The notes: a model not told the origin generated them from the sequence alone. A stretch of DNA of 64,000 bases from Methylobacterium sp. J-078 (GCF_022829285.1 NZ_JAKSYI010000040.1:25590-89589), one strand, 5' to 3'. Shown: positions 10,256-20,127, counted from the stretch's first letter. Made by a program: numbers and translations.

Positions 10256-10780
10256 TCAGGGGCGCGGGGGCACGGCCTCGGTGCGGCCGTAGGCCTGCAG
10301 GGCCTCGAAGACGCGCAGGCTCGCCGCGAGGTCGGCGGTGCTGACATCCGCGAAGACCTCGGCCCGCAGGCCCGCCAGATCCGCCTCCATCCGCGCCACC
10401 ACGGCCATGCCGGTGGGGGTCAGGCTGAGCACCTTGGCGCGGCGGTCGGTCGGGTCCTCCCGGCGCAGGGCGAGCCCGGCCTCGCAGAGCTGGTCGAGGA
10501 GGCGCACGAGCGATGCTCCCTCGATCCCCACGGCCTCGGCGAGGGCGGTCTGGCGCGGGGCGCCGTCGAGGCGCGCGATCATGATGAGCGGGACGGCGCT
10601 GGCATCCGAGAGCCCGTGCGCCTCCATGACGGCGTTCGCCGCCCGCCGCCAGTGCCGGCCCGACAGGAGCAGGGTCTGGGTGTAGGCGAGGCGGAGGCGA
10701 TCCAGGTGATCGGCCCGGTCCTCGGCCGGGTCGCCGACCCAATTCTCGGCCGAGCCCTGATTCGAATGTCGGAGCGGCAC
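10256..10780 (-). CDS. MarR-family transcriptional regulator
   Basis: 174 residues, normal for MarR proteins. The winged helix is clear at about residues 60-120: SDASAVPLIMIARLDGAPRQ, then the recognition helix region GIEGASLVRLLDQL, then the wing LRREDPTDRRAKVLSLTPTG, where the DxRxK signature is intact. MarR proteins usually repress themselves and a neighbouring gene and respond to small aromatic ligands or oxidants. The gene is divergent from ilvE, and a short perfect dyad at 10835-10845 lies between them. Target and ligand cannot be read from the sequence. Confidence 0.9.
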   Translation of the reverse strand: MPLRHSNQGSAENWVGDPAEDRADHLDRLRLAYTQTLLLSGRHWRRAANAVMEAHGLSDASAVPLIMIARLDGAPRQTALAEAVGIEGASLVRLLDQLCEAGLALRREDPTDRRAKVLSLTPTGMAVVARMEADLAGLRAEVFADVSTADLAASLRVFEALQAYGRTEAVPPRP

Positions 10781-10834
10781 GCGCGAGGCTTCCTGCGGGT
10801 GACGGACGGGATGCGCCCGGCCCTCGATTGACTC

Positions 10835-10845
10835 CTAACAGTTAG
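10835..10845. promoter_or_regulatory. candidate MarR operator dyad
   Basis: CTAACAGTTAG is a perfect 5+1+5 inverted repeat 55 bp upstream of the MarR start, in the divergent spacer shared with ilvE. Many MarR repressors bind short TAAC/GTTA dyads, so autoregulation is plausible; this is inference from position and symmetry. Confidence 0.5.
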
Positions 10846-10995
10846 AATGCAAACCATTTGATCGCAAGCGGGGATCGGCGTATCAGGGCGCCAGCACCCG
10901 TCTCGTCGACCGGTGCGTCCGGCGGCCGGCCTCATCGTGAGACAGGTCCAACTGGAGACTTGATCGATCCGGCGAGACGTAAGTAAGGACTGACG

Positions 10996-12093
10996 ATGAG
11001 CGCCCCCGACGACCTCTCCTTCGCCACCCTGCCGCATGCCGCGCCGGTCTCGCCGGAACGCCGGGCCGAGCTCCTCGTCGATCCCGGATTCGGGCGGGTG
11101 TTCACCGACCACATGGTGACGATCCGCTACGTCGAGGGTCGCGGCTGGCACGATGCCCGCGTCGAGGCGCGCGCGCCGATCGCCCTCGATCCGGCGGCGG
11201 CCGTGCTGCACTACGCCCAGGAGATCTTCGAGGGGCTCAAGGCCTACCGCACCGCCGACGGCGGCGCCGCCCTGTTCCGGCCGGAGGCCAATGCCCTGCG
11301 CTTCCGGCGCTCGGCCGAACGCCTGGCGATGCCGCCGCTGCCCGACGCCGTCTTCGTCGAATCCGTCAAGCAGCTCGTCAGCGCGGACCGCGACTGGATC
11401 CCGTCGAGCGAGGGCGGCAGCCTGTATCTGCGCCCCTTCATGATCGCCAGCGAGGTCTTCCTCGGGGTCAAGCCGTCCTCGGAATACCTCTACCTCGTCA
11501 TCGCCTCGGCGGTGGGCGCCTACTTCAAGGGAGGCTCCGAGACCGTGACGGTGTGGGTCTCGCGGGACCAGACCCGCGCGGCCCCCGGCGGCACCGGTGC
11601 GGCCAAGTGCGGCGGCAACTACGCCGCGAGCCTGCGCGCGCAAGCTGCGGCCGTGGAGCACGGCTGCGCCCAGGTCGTGTTCCTCGACGCGATCGAGCGC
11701 CGCTGGGTCGAGGAGCTCGGCGGCATGAACATCTTCTTCGTGTTCGACGACGGCTCGATGGTCACCCCGCCGCTGAGCGACACCATCCTGTCGGGCATCA
11801 CCCGCGACTCGATCCTGACCCTCGCGAAGGCGGACGGCCTCACGGTCGCCGAGCGGCCCTATTCCATCGACGACTGGAAGGCGGACGCCGCGAGCGGACG
11901 CCTGCGCGAGGTCTTCGCCTGCGGCACCGCCGCGGTGATCACCCCGGTCGGGACCGTGCGCAGCGCGGACGGGGAATTCTCGGTCTCCGACAACGTCGCC
12001 GGCCCGGTGACGAAGCGGCTGCGCTCGGCGCTGGTCGACATCCAGCGCGGCAACGCCCCCGATCCCCACGGCTGGGTCACGCGGGTGTACTGA
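10996..12093 (+). CDS. ilvE: branched-chain amino acid aminotransferase
   Basis: 365 residues. PLP-dependent class IV transaminase that interconverts branched-chain amino acids and their 2-oxo acids. The PLP lysine lies in GAAKCGGNYAASLRAQ. Other family blocks are LHYAQEIFEGLKAY near the N-terminus, VEELGGMNIFFVFDDGS and the late EVFACGTAAVITPVG. This is the longer, BCAT/eukaryote-like subtype common in alphaproteobacteria. AAGGA sits about 7 bases before the ATG. The downstream neighbours leuD and leuC, also of leucine metabolism, converge on it with only 24 bp between. Confidence 0.93.
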   Translation: MSAPDDLSFATLPHAAPVSPERRAELLVDPGFGRVFTDHMVTIRYVEGRGWHDARVEARAPIALDPAAAVLHYAQEIFEGLKAYRTADGGAALFRPEANALRFRRSAERLAMPPLPDAVFVESVKQLVSADRDWIPSSEGGSLYLRPFMIASEVFLGVKPSSEYLYLVIASAVGAYFKGGSETVTVWVSRDQTRAAPGGTGAAKCGGNYAASLRAQAAAVEHGCAQVVFLDAIERRWVEELGGMNIFFVFDDGSMVTPPLSDTILSGITRDSILTLAKADGLTVAERPYSIDDWKADAASGRLREVFACGTAAVITPVGTVRSADGEFSVSDNVAGPVTKRLRSALVDIQRGNAPDPHGWVTRVY

Positions 12094-12117
12094 GCCGCCG
12101 GCGGCCCCGGGCCCGGC

Positions 12118-12726
12118 TCAGGCGAGCCAGGGCTGGGTCGCGAGGTGCCGGGCCTGGAATGCCCGGATCGCGTCCGCGTGGTCGAGGGTGGCGCCGATCG
12201 CATCGAGGCCACGGACGAGGTGATCCTTGCGCCGGGCCGGGATCTCGAAGTGCTGCACCGCGCCGTTGGCGGTGGTGATGGTCTGGGCCGGCAGGTCGAT
12301 CGTCATGCGGTTGCCCGCCGGATCGGCGGCCCGGGCCGCGAGTTCGGCGACGGCTTCGGGCGCCAGTTCGATCAGCAGCAGGCCGTTATTGGCGGCGTTG
12401 TCGGCGAAGATGCCGGCGAAGCTGGTGCCGACGAGAGCGCGGATGCCGCATTGGAGCAGGCCCCAGACCGCGTGCTCGCGCGACGAGCCGCAGCCGAAGT
12501 TCGGGCCGACCACGAGGATGCGCGCCTCCCGCCATTCGGGTCGGTTCAGCACGAAGTCCGGACGCATCTGTCCGGGGCCGGCATGGCGCAGGTCGTGGAA
12601 GACGGCCTCGCCCAGGCCCGCGCGGTCGATCCCCTTGAGGAACTGCTTGGGCATGATGACGTCGGTGTCGATGTTGGCGCCGGGCAGGCCGGCGGCCGGG
12701 CCGGACACGATCGTGAAGGGCTGCAT
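12118..12726 (-). CDS. leuD: 3-isopropylmalate dehydratase small subunit
   Basis: 202 residues. Small subunit of the aconitase-type isomerase that converts 2-isopropylmalate to 3-isopropylmalate in leucine synthesis. Shows GANIDTDVIMPKQFLKGI near the N-terminus, the GPNFGCGSSREHAVWGL block, and FAGIFADNAANNGLL. The start follows the leuC stop by 2 bp and has GGAG 8 bases upstream, so the two are translationally coupled. Because aconitase-family dehydratases act on several C5/C7 malates and this pair has its own LysR neighbour, a related substrate such as citraconate cannot be excluded. Confidence 0.92.
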   Translation of the reverse strand: MQPFTIVSGPAAGLPGANIDTDVIMPKQFLKGIDRAGLGEAVFHDLRHAGPGQMRPDFVLNRPEWREARILVVGPNFGCGSSREHAVWGLLQCGIRALVGTSFAGIFADNAANNGLLLIELAPEAVAELAARAADPAGNRMTIDLPAQTITTANGAVQHFEIPARRKDHLVRGLDAIGATLDHADAIRAFQARHLATQPWLA

Positions 12727-12728
12727 GC

Positions 12729-14195
12729 TCAGGTCTCCGGCGCGAGGCGGTTTTCTTGCGCGAGGCGGTTTTCTTGCGCGAAGCGGCGACTGTCGGTGAG
12801 GTGGCCGGCGATGGCCGCGGCCGCCACCATGGCGGGGCTCATCAGGTGGGTGCGCCCGCCCGCGCCCTGGCGGCCCTCGAAGTTGCGGTTGGTGCTGGAG
12901 GCGCAGCGCTCGCCCGGCGCCAGCACGTCGTCGTTCATGGCGAGACACATCGAGCAGCCGGACTGGCGCCATTCGAAGCCGGCATCGCGAAAAACCCGGT
13001 CGAGGCCCTCGGCTTCCGCCGCCCGGCGCACGCTGGAGGAGCCCGGCACCACCATGGCCTGGACCCCGGGCGCGACCCGCCGGCCGCGCACCAGGGCGGC
13101 GGCCTCGCGCAGATCGGAGAGCCGGGCGTTGGTGCAGGAGCCGATGAAGGCGCGCTGAATCGGGATGGCGGCGAGGGGCGTGCCCGGCGAAAGATCCATG
13201 TAGGCGAGCGCCCGGACCATGTCCCGGCGCCGGGCCGGATCGGGCTCGGCCGCCGGATCGGGCACGCGGCCGCCGACCTGGCCGGCCTGATCGGGGCTGG
13301 TGCCCCAGGTGACCATCGGCTCGATTCCAGCGGCGTCGAGGGCGACCTCGCGGTCGAACACGGCGCCGTCGTCGCTGCGCAGCGTCGCCCAATGGGCGCA
13401 GGCGGCGGCCCACAGATCGCCCTTCGGCGCGCGGGGTTTGTCGGCGAGGTAGTCGAGCACGGTCCGGTCGGGGGCCATGACCACGCCTCGCGCCCCGCAC
13501 TCGACGGCCATGTTGCAGATCGTCATGCGGCCCTCGACGGACATGGCCGCGACCGCGGGCCCGGCGAACTCGACGGCGTAGCCCGTCGCCCCGTCGGCGC
13601 CGATCCGGCGGATCAGGGCCATGACCACGTCTTTGGCGGTGACGCCCGGCGCCAGGATTCCCGAGACCGTGACCCGCAGGGTCTTCATCCGGCGGTACAC
13701 CAGGGTCTGGGTGGCGAGGTAGTGCTCGATGTCCGAGGTGCCGATGCCGAAGCCGAGCGCCCCCAGCGCCCCGTAGGTGGTGGTGTGGCTGTCGCCCGCC
13801 GCCACGATCATGCCGGGCAGGACGAAGCCCTGCTCGGGAGCGACCACGTGCTCGATGCCCTGGAGCGGATGCAGCACGTCGAGGAGTTCGATCCCGAAAT
13901 CCCGGCAATTCGCGTCGAAATACGCCACCTGCCGCGCCCCGCCGGGATCCGGCATGGCGGCGACGCGCTCGGCCGCCGTGGGATTGACGTGGTCGACCAC
14001 CGCGAGGGCGGCCTCGGGCCGCCAGACCCGGCGCCCGGCGTCGCGCAATCCGCTGAAGGCCTGCGGACTGGTGTATTCGTTGAGCACCGTGCGGTCGATG
14101 TAGAGGAGGACGCTGGCTCCGGGGCCTTCGGCGTCGTCGAGGCGGCGCACGGTGTGGGCGTCCACCAGCTTGTCGTAGAGGGTGCGGGCCTGCAT
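12729..14195 (-). CDS. leuC: 3-isopropylmalate dehydratase large subunit
   Basis: 488 residues, slightly longer than the usual 465-475. Carries the [4Fe-4S] cluster ligands in [13 protein letters not shown] and [12 protein letters not shown], plus [20 protein letters not shown] and [11 protein letters not shown]. It pairs with LeuD to isomerise isopropylmalate. The extra length is at the C-terminus, where a perfect 18-bp duplication gives [18 protein letters not shown] beyond the normal end of the fold. Transcribed divergently from the LysR gene, with a 174-bp spacer. Confidence 0.92.
   Translation of the reverse strand: MQARTLYDKLVDAHTVRRLDDAEGPGASVLLYIDRTVLNEYTSPQAFSGLRDAGRRVWRPEAALAVVDHVNPTAAERVAAMPDPGGARQVAYFDANCRDFGIELLDVLHPLQGIEHVVAPEQGFVLPGMIVAAGDSHTTTYGALGALGFGIGTSDIEHYLATQTLVYRRMKTLRVTVSGILAPGVTAKDVVMALIRRIGADGATGYAVEFAGPAVAAMSVEGRMTICNMAVECGARGVVMAPDRTVLDYLADKPRAPKGDLWAAACAHWATLRSDDGAVFDREVALDAAGIEPMVTWGTSPDQAGQVGGRVPDPAAEPDPARRRDMVRALAYMDLSPGTPLAAIPIQRAFIGSCTNARLSDLREAAALVRGRRVAPGVQAMVVPGSSSVRRAAEAEGLDRVFRDAGFEWRQSGCSMCLAMNDDVLAPGERCASSTNRNFEGRQGAGGRTHLMSPAMVAAAAIAGHLTDSRRFAQENRLAQENRLAPET
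12741..12780 (-). repeat. 18-bp direct tandem duplication at the 3' end of leuC
   Basis: Two perfect 18-bp copies (12741-12758 and 12759-12776) and a partial third encode QENRLA twice in frame at the LeuC C-terminus. The arrangement looks like recent replication slippage in a tolerant tail. Confidence 0.9.
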
Positions 14196-14369
14196 CGGTC
14201 TGGGTCTCGGGCTTTGCCGGGGCGTGCGGACCAGAAAGCCCGGATTTCCGGCGCGAGGCCAATGCCGTTGCGGCATGAGACGATGCCGGACCCGGCCGAT
14301 TGACCCGTGCGCGCGGGCCTCGCATCCTGCGCCCCGCCGGCCCCACGGGGCGAAGAAAGCACCGACGCG

Positions 14370-15284
14370 ATGGATTCCGCCTGGCTGGAGGACTTCCTGG
14401 CCCTCGTCGATGGCGGCCACTTCTCCCGAGCCGCCGAGCAGCGCGGCATCACCCAGCCGGCCTTCAGCCGGCGGGTCCGGGCCCTGGAGGACTGGGTCGG
14501 CAGCCCGCTCTTCGACCGTGACAGCCAACCCGTGAGCCTGACCCCGGCGGGCATCCGCTTCCGCCCGGTGGCGGAGGAGACCCTGCGCCGGCTCTACCAG
14601 GGGCGCGAAGCCGCCCGCGAGGCCGGGCGGGCCGCCGCCGAGACCCTGCGCTTCGCCGCGACCCAGGCCCTGTCGCTGACCTTCTTCCCGCACTGGCTGC
14701 GGACGCTGGAGGCACGCGAATCCCTGAGCGCCACGATACACCTCACGGCAGCGCACATGGCCGCCTGCGAGCAGGCGATGCTGCGCGGCGAGGCGCAGTT
14801 CCTGCTCTGCCACCACCATCCGGCGGCGGCGAGTTTCCTGATGTCGGACCAGTTTCGCGGCCTGCCCGTCGGCGACGACCGGCTGCTGCCCGTGAGCGCG
14901 CCGGCGCCGGGCGGAACGGCGCCGCTGTTTTCCCTGTCGGAGACCGCCGACGCCCCGGTCCCCCTCCTGGGCTTCAGCGGCGAGTCCGGGATCGGGCGCA
15001 TCCTCACGGCCACACGGGCGATGGAGGGGAGCGCGGCGCGCCTGACCCCGAGCTTCACCTCGCACCTCGCCTCGGTGCTGGTGGCCATGGCCCGCGACGG
15101 ACGCGGCCTCGCCTGGGCGCCGATGAGCCTCGTGGCCGACGACCTCGCCAGCGGCACCCTGGTGCGGGCCGCCCCCCCGGACCGGGACATCGCCATCGAG
15201 ATCCGGCTCTACCGCGCCCGGGCCCGCCAGAGCCCGCCGGCCGAACGTCTCTGGGCGGCGGTGGCGGGGGGGTGCGGCGGGTGA
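14370..15284 (+). CDS. LysR-family regulator, HypT/YjiE-like
   Basis: 304 residues. The N-terminal helix-turn-helix reads [20 protein letters not shown] then [18 protein letters not shown]. This PAFSRR version is characteristic of the HypT (YjiE) branch, the hypochlorite-responsive regulators of E. coli, rather than of typical LeuR/IlvY proteins. The effector domain follows, and late [20 protein letters not shown] also matches that branch. Divergent from leuCD, so it may control them. HypT senses oxidation through methionines, but sensing here is untested. ATG 14370 is chosen because it opens the HTH with the usual short leader. Confidence 0.85.
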   Translation: MDSAWLEDFLALVDGGHFSRAAEQRGITQPAFSRRVRALEDWVGSPLFDRDSQPVSLTPAGIRFRPVAEETLRRLYQGREAAREAGRAAAETLRFAATQALSLTFFPHWLRTLEARESLSATIHLTAAHMAACEQAMLRGEAQFLLCHHHPAAASFLMSDQFRGLPVGDDRLLPVSAPAPGGTAPLFSLSETADAPVPLLGFSGESGIGRILTATRAMEGSAARLTPSFTSHLASVLVAMARDGRGLAWAPMSLVADDLASGTLVRAAPPDRDIAIEIRLYRARARQSPPAERLWAAVAGGCGG

Positions 15285-15288
15285 GGGT

Positions 15289-16401
15289 TCAGGGCAGGGC
15301 GGCGCGCTTGCGCAGGATCAGGTCGCCCCGGAACAGGAATTTCTGAGCCCGTTTGCCCGTATCGACCTCGGTGGTGAAGACGTTGCCCCGGCTGTCCACC
15401 GCGAGGTTGTGGACCCAGTGGAAGTCGCCCGCCATGCGGCCGTTGCGGCCGAAGGCGCCGAGCACCTCGCCGGTCTCGCGACTGAGGGTGCGGACCTCGT
15501 TGTTGGCCCCGTCCGCGTTGAGGAGATAGCTCTGGTCGGCGTCGGGCCAGAGCGCCAGCTCCCAGACCGAGCCGTTGGCGCGGGTGTTCTTCTCGACGAA
15601 GAACTCCTTCACGAAGCTGCCGTCGCGGCGGAAGACCTGGACGCGGTCGTTGGTGCGGTCGCAGACATAGACCAATCCGTCGCGGGCGATCTGCACGCAG
15701 TGGACGGGGTTGCGGAATTGCTGCGCGGGGGCGGCGGCCGGATCGTAGGCCGGCAGGGTCTCGTCCGTGGGCGGTCGGCCGTAGGCTCCCCACATCCGCT
15801 TGAACGCGCCCGTCTCGGCGTCGAACACGATGATCCGATGGTTGTAGTAGCCGTCGGCGACGAAGAGCTCGTTGGTCTCGGGGTCGACCTGCATCGCGGC
15901 GGGCTTGCCCAGCCGCGTGGTGTCGAGGCTGTTGGTCTGCGGTCCCTGCTTGCCGATCTGCAGGACGAACTTTCCGTCGGGGGTGAACTTCAGGATCTGC
16001 CCGTCGGTCTCGCCGTTCCCGGCGAGCCAGACGAAGCCCTTGTGATCGATGTGGATGCCGTGCTCGTTCAGGGGCCAGTCGTAGCCCTCGCCGGGGCCGC
16101 CCCAGCTGCGGATCAGGGTGCCGGCCTGGTCGAACACCAGAACCGGGGGCGCGGGGCGACAGCATTTCGTCCGTGGGGGTGAGAGGCTCGCGGCCTTCTC
16201 GTCGTCGGTGAGGGTGCGCGGACGCTGCACCACCCAGACGTTGTCCTGCGCATCGATGGCGACCCCCGAGGCCTGCCCCATGATCCACTGGTTGGGCAGC
16301 GGCTTCGGCCAGGCCGGATCGACCTGGAAGGTCAGCGGGTCCGCGGACGCCAGACCCGCCCACGCGACCGCGAGCACGGCCAGTCCCAGCCGAAGCATCA
16401 T
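15289..16401 (-). CDS. exported NHL-repeat beta-propeller protein
   Basis: 370 residues with a clear Sec signal peptide ([20 protein letters not shown], then DPLTF). The mature part holds repeated propeller blades: [75 protein letters not shown] and [14 protein letters not shown]. These are NHL-type repeats as in SMP-30/PAL-like six-bladed propellers. A GGGAGG box 5 bases before the first ATG supports the start. No catalytic residues can be assigned. It is probably a periplasmic ligand-binding or lyase-like propeller. Its stop is only 4 bp from the convergent LysR stop. Confidence 0.8.
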   Translation of the reverse strand: MMLRLGLAVLAVAWAGLASADPLTFQVDPAWPKPLPNQWIMGQASGVAIDAQDNVWVVQRPRTLTDDEKAASLSPPRTKCCRPAPPVLVFDQAGTLIRSWGGPGEGYDWPLNEHGIHIDHKGFVWLAGNGETDGQILKFTPDGKFVLQIGKQGPQTNSLDTTRLGKPAAMQVDPETNELFVADGYYNHRIIVFDAETGAFKRMWGAYGRPPTDETLPAYDPAAAPAQQFRNPVHCVQIARDGLVYVCDRTNDRVQVFRRDGSFVKEFFVEKNTRANGSVWELALWPDADQSYLLNADGANNEVRTLSRETGEVLGAFGRNGRMAGDFHWVHNLAVDSRGNVFTTEVDTGKRAQKFLFRGDLILRKRAALP

Positions 16402-16515
16402 TGTGTCCTCCCGATGATCTTTTGTGTTGTCGCGACTATCCGCGTGCCGAAATCACGCGTCCAGTCTCGGCGAGGGCAAGGAGGATATTCGGCGGGATTT
16501 TGTCAGGCATACCGG

Positions 16516-16983
16516 TCACGCATCGCGCCAGGCGGCGAAGACCGCCGCCTGGCCGGCCACGGACCCGTCCGGGCGGCGCAGCTGCCAGACCACGCCGTCC
16601 TCGATCCAGAAGCGCCGGCCTGACCGCGCGATCCGGACGCCGCGATACCCGGTGGCGAAGCCGTCGCGGGCGACCGCGTCGAGGAGACGCTGGCGCGCGG
16701 CCCGCTCCGGCGCCTCGGCGGAGAGGCGCGAGGGCAGCCCGACGATCGTGTCCCAATCATATTCGAAGCAGGCCTGCGCCGTCCGGTTCGCGTAGATGAA
16801 GCGGGGGTCCGCCCCGCCATCGTGGGCGAGGAGGGCGAAGGGGGCCCGCGCGTAGAGCCAGGCCGCGTTCGGCGGCACCGGCATCAGAGGCACGCCGACG
16901 ACGGCCCGGTGGCTCTCCACCACGAGCCGGAAGAAGCCGGGATCGCCGGCAAGGCCGGGGCCGGGACGCGGATCGTCGCTCAT
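16516..16983 (-). CDS. MEKHLA (PAS-like) domain protein
   Basis: 155 residues, essentially a single MEKHLA domain, a PAS-related sensory fold known from plant HD-ZIP III proteins and from bacterial stand-alone proteins. Matching blocks are FFRLVVESHRAVVGVPL, ALLAHDGGADPRFIYANRTA, QACFEYDWDTIVGLPSRLSA and GYRGVRIARSGRRFWIEDGV. No output domain is attached. GAGG lies about 5 bases before the ATG. Ligand and partner are unknown. It lies between the NHL protein and a transglycosylase with no sign of shared function. Confidence 0.85.
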   Translation of the reverse strand: MSDDPRPGPGLAGDPGFFRLVVESHRAVVGVPLMPVPPNAAWLYARAPFALLAHDGGADPRFIYANRTAQACFEYDWDTIVGLPSRLSAEAPERAARQRLLDAVARDGFATGYRGVRIARSGRRFWIEDGVVWQLRRPDGSVAGQAAVFAAWRDA

Positions 16984-17023
16984 CGCACCTCGCGAGACGT
17001 TGCACGGGACATCGCGGGGGCCG

Positions 17024-18310
17024 TCAAGGTCCGGCCTTGATCCGCTCCACCAGCGCCGGGTCGGCATAGCCGTCCGGCACCAGCCCCCGCGCGGCCTGGA
17101 AGGCGCGCAGGGCCGCCCGGGTCCGGGGGCCCGGCTTGCCGTCCGCGGCGCCCGGCGCGAACCCGAGCTCGGCGAGCCGGGCCTGCAGGCCCTTGAGGGC
17201 GTCCGCGCTCAGCATCGCGTCGCCCCGCGGCCAGTCCCGCTCGAAGGCGGGGGCGCCGCGCAGGCGATCCGCCAGATGGGCCACCGTGAGGGCGTAGGAC
17301 AGGGCGGTGTTGTAGCGCAGGATCATCCGGAAGTTCGGCTGGAGCAGGAAGGCGGGCCCGCGCGCCCCGGCCGGCACGATCAGGACCGCCCCCGCGCCGT
17401 CGTCGGCCGGCGCCTGCACGGGCGTGGCGCCCAGGGCGCGCCAGGCGGCGAAGCTGCGCTCGGTGGTCTCGTCGGCGAGCCCGTAGTCGAAGCCCGGCTC
17501 CAGGCGCGCCTCGCTGCCCCAGCGCTCGCCCGGCCGCCAGCCCATGGCCGTGAGGTAGTTGGCCGTGGAGGCGAGGGCATCCGGGACCGAGGTCCAGATG
17601 TCGCGCCGCCCGTCGCCGTCGAAATCCACCGCGTAGGCCTGGTAGACGGTGGGCATGAACTGGGTGTGGCCCATGGCGCCGGCCCAGGAGCCGGTAAGGG
17701 GCTCGGCCGGCGGCCGGTCCTGGGCCAGGATCTGGAGCGCGGCCACCAGCTCGCCGCGCCAGTAGGGCGCGCGCGGCGTCGGCGTGCAGGCGAGCGTCGC
17801 CAGGGAGCGCAGGACGGGGCGCACGATGCCGGGATCGTCGAGGACGCTGCCGTAGGTGGATTCGACGCCCCAGAACGCCACCAGGATGTGACGGTCCACG
17901 CCGTAGCGCGCCTCGATCGCCGCGAGGGTGGGGGCCCATTCCGCCAGCTTGGCGCGGCCCGCCGCGATGCGCGCCTCGGTGAGGTTGGCGTCGAGATAGG
18001 CCCAGATCGGCTTGACGAACTCCGCCTGGTTCTGCGTGGCCGCGACCACCTCGGGATCGACGGGCAGATCCGTCAGGCGCGCGGCGATCGGGGCGGGCAC
18101 GCCTTGGATCTCGGCCGCGCGGGCGATCTCGCCGAGGCAGTCGGCGGGCGCGGGTGCGGACGCCTCCGGACCGGCGGCGGGGACGGGGACAGGAGACGGG
18201 GTCTGGGCCGGGGCATCCGTCTGCGTCGGCGGCGCGCCGAAGGCCGGCCCCGCGAGGGCGAGGCTCAGCAGGGCGGCTTCGAGGCGAAGGGTTCGACGGC
18301 GACACCGCAT
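17024..18310 (-). CDS. MltB-family lytic murein transglycosylase with peptidoglycan-binding domain
   Basis: 428 residues. Signal peptide at 1-25, a proline/alanine-rich linker, then the SLT_2 (MltB) catalytic domain, with the catalytic Glu in LVAFWGVESTYGSVLDD and the downstream GHTQFMPTVYQAYAVDFDGD block. The C-terminal 60 residues are a PG_binding_1 domain (LKGLQARLAELGFAPGAADG and following). It cleaves the MurNAc-GlcNAc bond in the periplasm to give 1,6-anhydro ends. Length and layout match alphaproteobacterial soluble MltB proteins. A second, smaller paralogue without the binding domain starts at 19294. Confidence 0.93.
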   Translation of the reverse strand: MRCRRRTLRLEAALLSLALAGPAFGAPPTQTDAPAQTPSPVPVPAAGPEASAPAPADCLGEIARAAEIQGVPAPIAARLTDLPVDPEVVAATQNQAEFVKPIWAYLDANLTEARIAAGRAKLAEWAPTLAAIEARYGVDRHILVAFWGVESTYGSVLDDPGIVRPVLRSLATLACTPTPRAPYWRGELVAALQILAQDRPPAEPLTGSWAGAMGHTQFMPTVYQAYAVDFDGDGRRDIWTSVPDALASTANYLTAMGWRPGERWGSEARLEPGFDYGLADETTERSFAAWRALGATPVQAPADDGAGAVLIVPAGARGPAFLLQPNFRMILRYNTALSYALTVAHLADRLRGAPAFERDWPRGDAMLSADALKGLQARLAELGFAPGAADGKPGPRTRAALRAFQAARGLVPDGYADPALVERIKAGP

Positions 18311-18576
18311 GCAGCTTGTCCTCTCGTCCGGCGGTTTGGCCGCGCGAACGCCTCGCGCGGCAAGGGACCGGACACGGGCGACGGTCGGGGATCGGGTACG
18401 GTCCCGTCAACCGAGCCTTTGCGCGCACCGGGGCAGGACGAGACCCGGGGGCGGTGCGCTGACCCGCCGCGCCGCCGGCGGCCTGTTGCCAGGGGCGGGA
18501 TGCCGGGGGCAGAAGCCGTCAGGCACGAACATCGCACCGAACGCCACGGACGCCCGACCGCGAGAGGACATCCCCA

Positions 18577-18807
18577 ATGCTGGTCGCCCTGATCCTCTTC
18601 CTGGGGGGTGCCGCCGTCGGCCTCTACAGCCACGTGATGTTCGCCTTCGGCCTGTCCGGCGTGGTGCTGGCGCTCTCGCTCGTCGCCTGGGCGGTCCGGG
18701 CCGAGCTGACGCTCGCCGGCATCCTCGTGCTCTTCGCCCACCTCACCGCCCTGCAGGCGGGGTACCTCCTGGGCGCCTACCTGCGCGCGCGCCGGCCGAT
18801 CCGCTGA
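18577..18807 (+). CDS. small two- to three-helix membrane protein
   Basis: 76 residues from ATG 18577. Nearly all hydrophobic, with three putative membrane spans (LVALILFLGGAAVGLYSHVM, GVVLALSLVAWAV, LTLAGILVLFAHLTALQAGYLLGAYL) and a basic tail RARRPIR, which suggests a cytoplasmic C-terminus. It resembles the small membrane proteins annotated around exopolysaccharide regulation in Hyphomicrobiales, but I cannot assign a family. The hydrophobicity pattern and third-position G/C bias support it being real. Confidence 0.55.
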   Translation: MLVALILFLGGAAVGLYSHVMFAFGLSGVVLALSLVAWAVRAELTLAGILVLFAHLTALQAGYLLGAYLRARRPIR

Positions 18808-18856
18808 TCCGGCCTCGGGTCGGTCGGCGCGGCCGAGCCGGCGGGGGGCCCGCCGC

Positions 18857-18994
18857 TCACCAGAACCAGACCGGCTCGTGGCGGAGCACCAGGATCGGAA
18901 CCCACAGGAGCAGCGCCGTCCCGCACAGGATCAGGATCAGGGACAATGACGGCTGCCGGCTCAACCGGGCACAGAGTGTTCTGAAACGGGACAT
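18857..18994 (-). CDS. possible 45-residue single-span membrane protein
   Basis: From ATG 18994 the reading gives a basic N-terminus (MSRFRTLCARLSRQPS) followed by one strong membrane helix (LSLILILCGTALLLWVPILV) and a short tail. Such micro-membrane proteins are common, but nothing beyond the hydrophobic helix and positive-inside pattern supports it. The open frame extends further upstream, where the sequence looks non-coding. Confidence 0.35.
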   Translation of the reverse strand: MSRFRTLCARLSRQPSLSLILILCGTALLLWVPILVLRHEPVWFW

Positions 18995-19293
18995 GCTTGC
19001 TGCAATCCAGGACATTTCGGACGTGTCCCTGGGTTGGACTGCAGGCCGCGGGCCGCCGTCCCGGCCAACGCTGGCCGACATCTGTCCCGGCCGCGATGGG
19101 GACGCGAAGCGTGCAACGAAGACACGGTGGTCCACCGGTTTCGTCAAAGTGACGGGGCAGGCCGCAAGCAGAACCAAATTTGCCGCAAAGAGGCTCGACT
19201 CACCGCAACATTCGTTGCCTTGGTCCGCCAAGGGGTCGCGTTCGAGAAGTGCGGCAGCCCGTGATGGGCGCGGCGCGCGAGGGAGTTTTTGGA

Positions 19294-20091
19294 ATGATCG
19301 GCAGTGGGTATCGGGCACCGTGGTTCGCGGCGGCCCTCGCGGCGCTCGCCTGCATGGCGGGCCGCGCGGATGCGGCGCAATGCGGCAACACCGCCGCCGG
19401 CTTCGAGTCCTGGAAGCGCGAATTCTCCGACGAGGCCCGGGGCCGGGCGAGTGCCGCGAGCCTCGCGGCGCTGATGGGAACCTCCTATTCGACGGCCACC
19501 ATCTCGGCCGATCGCGGACAGAAGAGCTTCAAGCTCTCCCTGGACCAGTTCCTGGCCAAGCGCGGCGGCAACACCATCGTGTCGCGCGGCCGGGCCCTGA
19601 AGGCCCAGAACGCGGCCCTGTTCGACCAGATCGAGCAACGCTACGGCGTGCCGCCCGGCCCGCTCCTGGCGATCTGGGGCATGGAGACGGGCTTCGGCGC
19701 GGTAAAGGGCAACGTGAACACCCTCTCGGCGGTGGCGACGCTGGCCTACGATTGCCGACGCTCGGCCTACTTCACCGACCAGCTCTACGCCGCACTCACC
19801 CTGGTCGATCGCGGCGTCCTGAACACGAGCACCCGGGGCGCGGCCCACGGCGAGGTCGGACACACGCAGTTCCTGCCCAAGAACGTCCTGACCTACGGCG
19901 TCGGCGGCAGCCTGGACAATTCGAGCAACGCCCTGAATTCCACGGCGAACTTCCTCAAGGGCCATGGCTGGCGCGCGGGCGCCGGCTACCAGCCGGGCGA
20001 ACCGAACTTCGCCGCGATCCAGGGCTGGAACGCCGCCTCGGTCTACCAGCGCGCGATCGCGCTCCTCGGCCAGCGCATCGACGGACAGTAA
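19294..20091 (+). CDS. MltB-like lytic transglycosylase, catalytic domain only
   Basis: 265 residues with a signal peptide ending near GRADAAQCG. The SLT_2 catalytic domain contains the glutamate in LLAIWGMETGFGAVKGN and the substrate-groove block GEVGHTQFLPKNVLTYGVGG. Unlike the gene at 17024-18310 it lacks a peptidoglycan-binding domain. ATG 19294 is preferred over ATG 19264 because GAGGGAG lies about 7 bases upstream and the signal peptide then has normal length. A strong hairpin follows the stop. Confidence 0.9.
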   Translation: MIGSGYRAPWFAAALAALACMAGRADAAQCGNTAAGFESWKREFSDEARGRASAASLAALMGTSYSTATISADRGQKSFKLSLDQFLAKRGGNTIVSRGRALKAQNAALFDQIEQRYGVPPGPLLAIWGMETGFGAVKGNVNTLSAVATLAYDCRRSAYFTDQLYAALTLVDRGVLNTSTRGAAHGEVGHTQFLPKNVLTYGVGGSLDNSSNALNSTANFLKGHGWRAGAGYQPGEPNFAAIQGWNAASVYQRAIALLGQRIDGQ

Positions 20092-20103
20092 AGAGAAGGA
20101 ATC

Positions 20104-20127
20104 GGGGGCACCCGCTCGGGTGCCCCC
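20104..20127. terminator. bidirectional hairpin terminator between convergent genes
   Basis: An 11-bp perfect stem (20104-20114 with 20117-20127, GGGGGCACCCG and its complement) lies between the stops of the transglycosylase and the convergent phospholipase-like gene. There is no strong T-run, as is common in high-GC genomes. Confidence 0.75.

Noticed and set aside
16980..18592. Long frames on both strands across the transglycosylase gene
   Set aside because: Composition is dominated by Arg, Gly, Pro and Ala without structure, and the MltB reading explains the region fully.
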